Assembly: GCA_018816485.1 (NCBI GenBank)
Contig: JAHIVL010000069.1
Location: forward strand, 1 to 10,445
Direction of reading: 5' to 3'
From: Patescibacteria group bacterium
Lineage (GTDB): Bacteria > Patescibacteriota > Microgenomatia > UBA1400 > PJMF01
Length of the DNA: 10,445 nt
Both the position numbers and the translations under genes were made by a program. The notes under the pieces are model-generated. The model saw only the letters and a program-made list of their open reading frames with translations. It was not told where the DNA came from and searched no databases. The number at the start of each line of letters is the position of its first letter. Within the stretch, counting starts at the first letter, position 1. Positions 4,825 through 10,445 of the stretch are shown here, piece after piece.

Positions 4825-7596
4825 ATGGAAATAAACCTATCAAAGCTAAAAAGGCAGACCTTGAGGTTTTTCAGAAAGATTATCCCTTTTCGGGTTAAAA
4901 AAGTTTATTCAAAACGAACAGTCTTGTCTGGATCAGCAAAATCTAGAATGAGCCGACAAAACAAGCAATTATTCTACGCAAAGTTAATGAGATTTGTGGC
5001 TTTTGGAAGTTTAATAGCAGTTGTAGGTGGAATCTTGTTATTTTTCACTGCTTTTGCTTGGTTTTCACGAAACTTGCCAAAACCTGGTGAAGTTGTCAGA
5101 CGCGAAGGTTATAGTACAAAAATTTACGATCGTAATGACAAGCTTCTATATGATTTATTTGACGATGAGAGAAGAACTCCAGTTTCTATAGATCAAATTC
5201 CAAAGGATTTACAAAATGCCACAGTTGCAATTGAGGACAAAGATTTTTATAAACATCAGGGTTTTGATTTGTTTACACTAGTTAGAATTCCATATAATGC
5301 GATTTTTAGAAATCGTGTGATTGGTGGTTCTACTCTTACTCAGCAATTAGTTAAAAATGCACTTCTTACTAATGAGCGAAGTGTTGTCAGAAAATTCAAA
5401 GAATTAGTGCTCTCTCTTCAAATTGAACGCAAGTTTTCAAAAGCCGAAATTCTTGAAATGTATTTGAACGAAGCGCCATATGGTGGTACCGCTTGGGGGG
5501 TTGGTACGGCAGCAGAAATTTATTTTAATAAGCCAATTAATGAGCTCAACTTGGTGGAGTCAGCAATTTTAGCTGGTCTTCCTCAACGACCGTCTGCCTA
5601 CTCTCCTTATGCAGGAAAAACTGACGATGACGGTCAGCCTTTATGGAAATTAAGAACCAAGGGTGTTTTGAGAAGAATGCAAGAAGATGGATACATAACA
5701 GATTTAGCTCATGAGCAAGCTCTTGGGGATTTGGATACAGTGGAGTTCGAGCAGTCAGCTGTTTCCATTAAAGCTCCTCATTTTGTGTTTTATGTTAGTG
5801 ATCTATTGGGTGAAATAGTTGGCGAAGATGCCATTGAAGCTGGTGGTTTCAAAGTAACAACTTCTCTAGATCTAGATCTTCAAGAAAAAGCTCAGGAAGT
5901 AGTGACCTCAGAAGTCGATAAGGTTGAAAGTTTAAACATTACTAATGGTGCCGCATTAGTTATGGATCCCAAAACTGGAGAAATTTTAAGTATGGTTGGA
6001 AGTAAAGATTATTCAAACAACGAAATTGGTGGTCAATTTAATGTTGTTGTTGATGGATTGAGACAACCTGGATCTTCAATTAAGCCAGTTACCTATCTTG
6101 CCATGATCCAAAAGGGCTTTTCTCCTTCAACTATGATTGTTGATGTTCCAACAGTTTTTACTCCACATGAAAATGCCAAAGCCTATGAACCAAAAAATTA
6201 TGATGGAAAATTTCGCGGGCCAGTTTCTTTGAGAAATAGTTTGGGAAGTTCTTTAAATATTCCTGCAGTCAAATCTTTGGCGACTGTTGGAATAGATAAC
6301 TTTTTGAGTTTGGCTTTCGATATGGGTTTTGTAACCTTAGAGCCAACTAAAGAAAATATGCAAAGGTTTGGATTGGCCGTAACACTTGGAGGTGCTGAAG
6401 TTCGCATGATTGATATGGCCACTTCCTACAGTTCTTTTGCAAACTATGGTCAAAAAGTTGAGCCAGTTGCAATATTAAAGATTGAAGATAAAGATGGAAA
6501 AGTAATTTATGAACACAGACATGTGGAAGGACGACAAGTTTTTCTTCCTCAAGAGGCATTTTTAATTAATAATATTCTTTCTGATAATTTTGCCAGGGCA
6601 ATTGCATTCGGGACAAATTCTTTGCTTAACGTTAGTCCAAATGTTGCAGTTAAAACTGGAACTACCAATGATCAAAGAGATAACTGGGCAGTCGGTTGGA
6701 GTCAAGATGTAGTTGTTGTTGCTTGGGTTGGAAATAATGATAATTCCGCAATGAAGAGCGTTGCTTCAGGTGTTTCTGGAGCTACTCCTATTTGGAAAAA
6801 TATTATGTTAGAAGTTTTAAAACTTGATAATTATTCCGCACCCGAATGGGTTGTTCCTAGTGGAGTCGAAAGAATTGGTGTTGATAAAATTTCTGGATGG
6901 CCAGTTCATGATGATTTTGAGTCTCGTGAAGATTATTTTATTTCAGCATTTATTCCTTCTTTACCAGACCCAATTCATCAAAAAATGAAGCTTTGTAAGG
7001 GTGAATTAAAGCTTGCAAGTGATGCCAGGATTGCAGGTAATGATTTTGAGGAAAAGGAGTTTATTTTACTCAAAGAAAATGATCTTTTTAGTACTGATGG
7101 CGTGAATAGATGGCAACAAGGAATTGATGCTTGGATTAGTGGACAAGAGGACGGTAGATATAAGTATCCAACTGAGTTTTGCGGAGACACAAAAGAAATT
7201 TATGTCAAAGTGTCTGAGCCGGAAGATCATAAAAACTTTGACGAAAATACAACTAATATTAAGGTTAAAATTGAATCTGATTCAAGTGATGGCATTTCAA
7301 AAATTGAGATTTATGTGGATGGCAATTTGAGAGAGACCATCAATGATGAAAGAAATTATGAGGGCTCAATTTCTATGTCAGCAAATAATAAACATGAAAT
7401 TAAGGCAAAGGCATATTCAAGATCTGGTGAAACAAAGGAAAGTAATGTAGTTCATATCGGAATTGGAGTCGTTTGGGATGCTCCAGATCCTACTCCAACG
7501 CCTAGCCCAACGCCAACGCCTTCACCAACGCCTAGCCCAACGCCAACGCCTAGCCCAACGCCAACGCCTTCACCAACGGTCATTCCAATACCTTGA
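4825..7596 (+). CDS. Class A penicillin-binding protein (GT51 transglycosylase plus transpeptidase), PBP1A-like
   Basis: Bifunctional peptidoglycan synthase: it polymerises lipid II glycan and cross-links stem peptides outside the membrane. 923 aa from this ATG. Order: Lys/Arg-rich cytoplasmic tail (1-54), one membrane helix (about 55-80), GT51 domain (about 100-270; catalytic EDKDFYKHQG at 137-146, GGSTLTQQ at 167-174), transpeptidase (about 372-662; SSIK with nucleophile S417, SLN at 476-478, KTGT at 610-613). A region follows with the only two cysteines (C724, C786), likely a disulfide. Then comes an Ig-like beta domain (about 792-882) and a TP/SP tail (about 886-923) built from DNA repeats. 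All catalytic motifs are intact. The frame stays open upstream to a TTG at 4768 (942 aa) and a GTG at 4792, but neither has a Shine-Dalgarno, and the best promoter lies between them and the ATG at 4825, so I chose ATG. The stop abuts the convergent downstream gene with no terminator between. Confidence 0.95.
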   Translation: MEINLSKLKRQTLRFFRKIIPFRVKKVYSKRTVLSGSAKSRMSRQNKQLFYAKLMRFVAFGSLIAVVGGILLFFTAFAWFSRNLPKPGEVVRREGYSTKIYDRNDKLLYDLFDDERRTPVSIDQIPKDLQNATVAIEDKDFYKHQGFDLFTLVRIPYNAIFRNRVIGGSTLTQQLVKNALLTNERSVVRKFKELVLSLQIERKFSKAEILEMYLNEAPYGGTAWGVGTAAEIYFNKPINELNLVESAILAGLPQRPSAYSPYAGKTDDDGQPLWKLRTKGVLRRMQEDGYITDLAHEQALGDLDTVEFEQSAVSIKAPHFVFYVSDLLGEIVGEDAIEAGGFKVTTSLDLDLQEKAQEVVTSEVDKVESLNITNGAALVMDPKTGEILSMVGSKDYSNNEIGGQFNVVVDGLRQPGSSIKPVTYLAMIQKGFSPSTMIVDVPTVFTPHENAKAYEPKNYDGKFRGPVSLRNSLGSSLNIPAVKSLATVGIDNFLSLAFDMGFVTLEPTKENMQRFGLAVTLGGAEVRMIDMATSYSSFANYGQKVEPVAILKIEDKDGKVIYEHRHVEGRQVFLPQEAFLINNILSDNFARAIAFGTNSLLNVSPNVAVKTGTTNDQRDNWAVGWSQDVVVVAWVGNNDNSAMKSVASGVSGATPIWKNIMLEVLKLDNYSAPEWVVPSGVERIGVDKISGWPVHDDFESREDYFISAFIPSLPDPIHQKMKLCKGELKLASDARIAGNDFEEKEFILLKENDLFSTDGVNRWQQGIDAWISGQEDGRYKYPTEFCGDTKEIYVKVSEPEDHKNFDENTTNIKVKIESDSSDGISKIEIYVDGNLRETINDERNYEGSISMSANNKHEIKAKAYSRSGETKESNVVHIGIGVVWDAPDPTPTPSPTPTPSPTPSPTPTPSPTPTPSPTVIPIP
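7501..7578 (+). repeat. In-frame tandem repeats encoding the Thr/Pro/Ser tail of the PBP
   Basis: Three identical 18-base units (cctagcccaacgccaacg, coding PSPTPT) at 7501-7518, 7531-7548 and 7549-7566 alternate with two identical 12-base units (ccttcaccaacg, coding PSPT) at 7519-7530 and 7567-7578. Equivalently, two identical 30-base units flank one extra 18-mer. Units agree at every base, including third codon positions, and are clearly more G+C-rich than the surrounding DNA. This suggests recent slippage or recombination and possible copy-number variation. Confidence 0.92.
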
Positions 7597-8961
7597 TTAA
7601 TCAGCCTCACTTAGAAATACAGCTGAAAATACCAACAGTAACATTCCCGCGTTTAAAGTTAAAAAGTAATGATCTAATAGTGCGATGGGCAGTAAGACTA
7701 GAATCCACCACCAGTTATTTGGTTTTTTTTGAAGAATTCTGAGGCGATAAAAAATTGACGCTCGGTTTTTGAAAAATATTTTGTTCGATGATCCAAGAAC
7801 TGCGAGGCCCAATATTCCAGTTTCTGCAAAAAACAACAGAAAAATATTATGCGCTGGTTGAACAAATCTTACAACTTCTCGGTTGTTGCTATATTCTTCA
7901 ACTATAGAAGTAAAATTATTCAATCCTACTCCTACTAAAATGTTATTTTTTGCCATTTTAAGTGCTGCAACATTCAAGTAGTTTCTTCTGTTTAAACTTT
8001 GATTTTTTGAATATCCTTTTGACAGTAAATTGATTGAAATAATACTCAAGAAAATAAAACCTAAAGCTATCAAAGAAACGTTTTTTAAATTAAATATTTT
8101 TTGTAATGAAGCTTCTGTTTTTTTTGAATATTTTTGATAAAAAATAAAGCACAAGCCCAGTATAAAAGTTTCAATTGCAGAAACTGATTGGGTCAAGAAT
8201 AGTGTCACAATAGATAAGCAAATAACCAGACTTTGAGTTTGAATAAAGACTGTACTTTTAAATTCTGAGATTGATTTCCAACCTGTTTTATTAAATAAAT
8301 AAAGCAAATAAATAGCTAAAAATCCTCCAAGTAAATTTGGATGGGCTGTGGTCCCATATGGCAGGATTTTCTCTATACCATATAATTCACTTTTTGATAT
8401 GCCTATATAATTGTTGAGGTTTGGTTCTCCAAGAAGTGAATAACCAATTAAAGTTTTCTGATTAACATATTGATAAATCGCCACACTAGACTGAAAAAAT
8501 AATGTAGCAATTACTGATTTTTCAACTAATTCAGAATAAATTCTTGATTTATTTTTGACTAAAAATTTAACAAATAATCCGAGTTCAATCACTCTAAATA
8601 GATAGGCAAGAGATGAGATAGGATAATTGGCCCAAAATTGTCTGAGAGTAAAGATTATAAATAAAATTAGAACCCAAGATTTTTTTTGCAGGAATTTTTT
8701 TTTATAGGAATAAATTTTTTTCCAGAGTTCATTTCTTTTTGATTTATTTTTGGACCACCATTCTACTGACCAAATTAAAAACAAACTTAAAATAAAAATA
8801 TCGCTCAAATACAGTTTGGGGATCAAATAATCAACTTGCAGTCCATTTACGTACGCTCCATTTTCAAAAAATTTCAAGAAGAAATTTGTAGGTAATAAAA
8901 AAATTATAATTCCGATTAGTGAATTTAATATTAAATTATTCAAGTTATTTTTTTTAAACAT
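7597..8961 (-). CDS. O-antigen ligase/polymerase-like membrane protein (Wzy_C family)
   Basis: 454-aa polytopic membrane protein with about ten or more hydrophobic segments (for example 11-31, 48-66, 96-106, 147-163, 206-223, 244-275, 294-313, 373-390 and 417-449). The family joins or polymerises lipid-linked glycans on the outer face of the membrane. Supporting motifs are TTAHPNLLGGFLAIYL (204-219), a long external loop (about 314-370), RNYLNVAALKMAKNNILVGVG (326-346) and QPAHNIFLLFFAETGILGL (368-386), matching the Wzy_C signature with its conserved His (H371). The exact reaction (ligase, polymerase or protein glycosylation) cannot be told from sequence. The start ATG has no Shine-Dalgarno; TAGAAT (8982-8987) is a possible -10 box with no good -35. 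The stop codon directly abuts the stop of the convergent PBP gene. The gene is strikingly A+T-rich, with many poly-T runs. Confidence 0.85.
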   Translation of the reverse strand: MFKKNNLNNLILNSLIGIIIFLLPTNFFLKFFENGAYVNGLQVDYLIPKLYLSDIFILSLFLIWSVEWWSKNKSKRNELWKKIYSYKKKFLQKKSWVLILFIIFTLRQFWANYPISSLAYLFRVIELGLFVKFLVKNKSRIYSELVEKSVIATLFFQSSVAIYQYVNQKTLIGYSLLGEPNLNNYIGISKSELYGIEKILPYGTTAHPNLLGGFLAIYLLYLFNKTGWKSISEFKSTVFIQTQSLVICLSIVTLFLTQSVSAIETFILGLCFIFYQKYSKKTEASLQKIFNLKNVSLIALGFIFLSIISINLLSKGYSKNQSLNRRNYLNVAALKMAKNNILVGVGLNNFTSIVEEYSNNREVVRFVQPAHNIFLLFFAETGILGLAVLGSSNKIFFKNRASIFYRLRILQKKPNNWWWILVLLPIALLDHYFLTLNAGMLLLVFSAVFLSEAD

Positions 8962-8995
8962 ATTTTTGTTTGAATTAATATATTCTAACAGAGAA

Positions 8996-9028
8996 AATCA
9001 AAAAACCTGCTGATTAGCAGCAGGTTTT
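8996..9028 (-). terminator. Intrinsic terminator of the infC-rpmI-rplT operon
   Basis: An 11-bp perfect stem (9002-9012 with 9018-9028, core cctgctg/cagcagg) and a 5-base loop. On the minus strand it is followed by six T then GATTTT. It lies 33 bases past the rplT stop, as expected for the end of the ribosomal operon, and insulates it from the membrane-protein gene downstream. Confidence 0.92.
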
Positions 9029-9061
9029 AGTTTAGTTTAATTTAATCTAGTTTGAAATATA

Positions 9062-9451
9062 TTATTTCTTACTTGCTTTTCCTACAGAGGATGTGCTTTC
9101 TAGATTACTAGCGGTTACGATACTTTTAAATGTTCTAAAATCTGCGATAGCAATTTCAGAGAGCATTTTTCTGTTAAGGGAAATACCTGTTTTCTTAAGA
9201 GCATTTAGAAATCTTGAATATTGGAATGTTTCTTCGACTTCTTTAAGAGCGGCGTTGATTCTAAGAATCCAAAGTTTACGCATATCTCTTTTTCGAAGTT
9301 TTCTTCCAATATAGGCATATTTACCAGCATGCAAGAGAGCTTCCTTTGCTCTTTTATATAATCTATTGTTAGTGCCTCTGAAACCTTTAGTAAGTTTTAG
9401 TACTTTTCTGTGTCTGTTGGCTCTTGTGGTTCCTGATTTAACTCTGGACAT
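9062..9451 (-). CDS. rplT: 50S ribosomal protein L20
   Basis: Primary 23S rRNA-binding protein needed for early assembly of the large subunit. 129 aa, slightly longer than the usual 115-120. The N-terminal basic extension (MSRVKSGTTRANRHRKVLKL, 1-20), KGFRGTNNRLYKRAKEA (22-38), RKRDMRKLWILRINAA (53-68) and the globular end (NRKMLSEIAI, 93-102) are all typical. The extra length is a Ser/Lys-rich tail after about residue 115. AGGA lies 9 bases before the ATG. It is the last gene of the infC-rpmI-rplT operon, 24 bases after rpmI. In other bacteria L20 represses this operon by binding its mRNA; I cannot identify such a site here. Confidence 0.98.
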   Translation of the reverse strand: MSRVKSGTTRANRHRKVLKLTKGFRGTNNRLYKRAKEALLHAGKYAYIGRKLRKRDMRKLWILRINAALKEVEETFQYSRFLNALKKTGISLNRKMLSEIAIADFRTFKSIVTASNLESTSSVGKASKK

Positions 9452-9475
9452 AATTTATTTTCCTATCTTTTGATT

Positions 9476-9679
9476 TTATGCTAAACCAAGCATTCGTTTG
9501 ATTTTTCTTGCCCACTTGCCTGTAACTTCGGTTGGTTTTCTGTAGGCTCTAATTGCTTTTTTACTTTTTATTCTTCTTCTGTGTCTCATATTCTGTGAGC
9601 GTCTCAAAACTTTACCCGTAGAGGTAATTTTAAATCTTTTTGCTACACCACTTCTTGTTTTTTGTTTAATCTTTTTCAT
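9476..9679 (-). CDS. rpmI: 50S ribosomal protein L35
   Basis: Small basic protein of the large ribosomal subunit, 67 aa, normal length. MKKIKQKTRSGVAKRFKITS (1-20), TGKVLRRSQNMRHRRRIKSK (21-40) and the C-terminal KRMLGL are diagnostic. Its start overlaps the 3' end of infC by 14 bases and its ribosome binding site lies within infC, so the two are very likely translationally coupled. Confidence 0.98.
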   Translation of the reverse strand: MKKIKQKTRSGVAKRFKITSTGKVLRRSQNMRHRRRIKSKKAIRAYRKPTEVTGKWARKIKRMLGLA

Positions 9680-10250
9680 TTGTTATTCCTTTTTTTGCTT
9701 GTATCCTTGAAGGTATCGGCATCAATTGAGCCATTAGTTTCTTGCCCATCATTTTTGGCGCAACTTCTACAAGTGAATATTCTTTTGTAGCCTTAATAGC
9801 TCTCTCAAAAATATCGTATCCAAACTCTTTCTTTGTGATTGCTCTACCTTTAAAAAGTAGTGTCAATCTTACTTTATCCCCTTTTTTCAAGAATTTTGAC
9901 ACCTTATTAAGGCGAGAAATAAAGTCTCCATCGCTCATAAAAGGTGTTAATCTAACTTCTTTTATGCTTTGAATCTTGGCTTTTTTGCGGCCCTCAGACT
10001 TTTTTTGTTGTTCTTGATATTTAAACTTTGCAAGATCAATGATCTTTACAATTGGAGGCGTTGCTTTTTCATTAATTAGCACGAGATCTTTGTCAGCATC
10101 TCTTGCTTTTGTCAAAGCTTCGTCTCTAGACATTACTCCAACCATTTTTCCACGCTCTGTGAGAACTCTCACTTCTGTTGCTCTGATTAATAAGTTGGCT
10201 GTTACTCTTTTTTGAAAAGAGCTATTCTTTTTTCCTGGTTTTATTCTCAC
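9666..10250 (-). CDS. infC: Translation initiation factor IF-3
   Basis: Binds the 30S subunit, prevents premature joining of 50S and checks the initiator tRNA-start codon match. 194 aa, against about 180 in E. coli. N-domain about 16-80 (LLIRATEVRVL at 20-30, VGVMSRDEAL at 37-46, PPIVKIIDLAKFKYQEQQK at 65-83), then a Lys-rich linker and the C-domain about 95-183 (KEVRLTP at 97-103, FLKKGDKVRLTLLFKGR at 120-136). It starts at GTG: the upstream frame closes at a TAA two codons earlier and no ATG lies near the conserved N-terminus. A rare or non-ATG start is a family habit (AUU in E. coli, linked to autoregulation); here GTG may play that part, but this is inference. An AAGGA lies at 10265-10269, 14 bases upstream, farther than usual. 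First gene of infC-rpmI-rplT. Confidence 0.97.
   Translation of the reverse strand: MRIKPGKKNSSFQKRVTANLLIRATEVRVLTERGKMVGVMSRDEALTKARDADKDLVLINEKATPPIVKIIDLAKFKYQEQQKKSEGRKKAKIQSIKEVRLTPFMSDGDFISRLNKVSKFLKKGDKVRLTLLFKGRAITKKEFGYDIFERAIKATKEYSLVEVAPKMMGKKLMAQLMPIPSRIQAKKGITNEKD
9687..9692 (-). promoter_or_regulatory. Ribosome binding site of rpmI, inside infC
   Basis: AAAGGA on the minus strand, 7 bases before the rpmI ATG at 9679, is the clearest Shine-Dalgarno in the window. It falls inside the last codons of infC, which supports coupled translation of IF3 and L35. Confidence 0.75.
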
Positions 10251-10300
10251 GTTTTAAAGTAGTGTCCTTTTTTAAATATCTATTTTTAAATAGAGTGAGT

Positions 10301-10329
10301 ATTATATCATCTAAAACTCTAATTGTTAA
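10301..10329 (-). promoter_or_regulatory. Promoter of the infC-rpmI-rplT operon
   Basis: On the minus strand TTAACA (10324-10329), 17 bases, TATAAT (10301-10306): a near-consensus vegetative promoter. The predicted start at about 10294 leaves a leader of about 44 bases beginning with a small 7-bp inverted repeat (10279-10285 with 10288-10294). Confidence 0.75.
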
Positions 10330-10350
10330 AGAGAGATTATTTGATATAAT
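10323..10350 (+). promoter_or_regulatory. Promoter of the tRNA-Val gene
   Basis: TTGTTA (10323-10328), 16 bases, then a perfect TATAAT (10345-10350). The predicted start at about 10357 gives a 5' leader of about 14 bases for RNase P. Its -35 box covers the same bases as the -35 of the divergent infC promoter. Confidence 0.65.
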
Positions 10351-10370
10351 TTAAGTCTGTCAAATCGAGT

Positions 10371-10445
10371 GAACTTGTAGCTCAGTTGGTTAGAGCGCTT
10401 CGTTGACATCGAAGAGGTCAGAGGTTCGAGTCCTCTCAAGTTCAC
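10371..10445 (+). tRNA. tRNA-Val(GAC), 3' end at window edge
   Basis: Complete cloverleaf by eye: acceptor GAACTTG (10371-10377) pairs with CAAGTTC (10437-10443); D stem GCTC/GAGC with loop AGTTGGTTA; anticodon stem CTTCG/CGAAG (10398-10402 with 10410-10414), loop TTGACAT, anticodon GAC at 10405-10407; T stem AGAGG/CCTCT around TTCGAGT. Discriminator A is 10444. The last base, C, may be the start of an encoded CCA, but the window ends there. It reads GUC/GUU valine codons. Confidence 0.95.

Noticed and set aside
2617..4840. Exact 14-base match GGAAATAAACCTAT upstream of pheT (2618-2631, minus strand) and at the PBP start (4827-4840, plus strand), as a shared regulatory site.
   Set aside because: It straddles coding sequence in the PBP but lies mostly upstream of the start in pheT, and a 14-base A+T-rich match somewhere in 10 kb on both strands is expected by chance.
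7594..7614. TGA recoded as glycine (Gracilibacteria/Absconditabacteria code).
   Set aside because: No in-frame TGA occurs inside any gene here, and reading through the PBP TGA would add only six residues in a region antisense to the neighbouring gene.
8982..9010. A full sigma-70 promoter for the Wzy_C gene using TAGAAT at 8982-8987.
   Set aside because: The -35 position falls in the terminator stem and does not resemble TTGACA, so only a weak -10 is supportable.
10369..10445. tRNA acceptor stem beginning at 10369 (GTGAACT with AGTTCAC).
   Set aside because: The T-A at positions 8-9 and the D stem GCTC place the 7-bp acceptor at 10371-10377 paired with 10437-10443; the outer GT/AC complementarity is an extension that would leave no discriminator base.

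Overview
The window is A+T-rich, densely packed bacterial DNA. It most resembles a member of the Patescibacteria (Candidate Phyla Radiation), possibly Microgenomates-like. The clues are mostly Shine-Dalgarno-poor starts, a PheRS beta chain without its usual RNA-binding OB domain, and a class A penicillin-binding protein ending in an Ig-like module and a Thr/Pro/Ser tail. The taxonomic call is inference from gene style. Stops seen are TAA and TGA, with no in-frame TGA inside any gene, so the standard bacterial code fits.

Left third (1-4648), all on the minus strand: an aminoacyl-tRNA synthetase cluster transcribed right to left. It runs from a PheS gene carrying an N-terminal AlaX-type tRNA-editing domain (2768-4648), to pheT (553-2619), to tyrS (1-408, cut by the window edge). 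The AlaX-PheS fusion is the most unusual thing here. The ORF is continuous, and there is no ATG, GTG or TTG between the editing domain and the PheS catalytic core that could start a separate PheS. The 148-base gap between pheS and pheT holds a perfect 30-bp inverted repeat with a nested inner stem and a competing alternative hairpin, ending just before the pheT start.

Middle (4649-8961): a divergent promoter region with a 10-bp palindrome, then a plus-strand class A PBP (GT51 plus transpeptidase). Its best promoter would give a nearly leaderless mRNA. Convergent to it, with stop codons directly abutting, is a minus-strand polytopic membrane protein of the O-antigen ligase/polymerase (Wzy_C) type. 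Both are cell-envelope genes.

Right (8996-10445): a classic intrinsic terminator closes the minus-strand infC-rpmI-rplT operon (IF3, L35, L20). Its promoter lies back to back with the promoter of a plus-strand tRNA-Val(GAC) gene, and the two share one -35 region. The tRNA runs to the last base of the window. The genes serve translation (aminoacylation, initiation, large ribosomal subunit, tRNA) and envelope building. I saw no mobile element gene, CRISPR array or phage gene.
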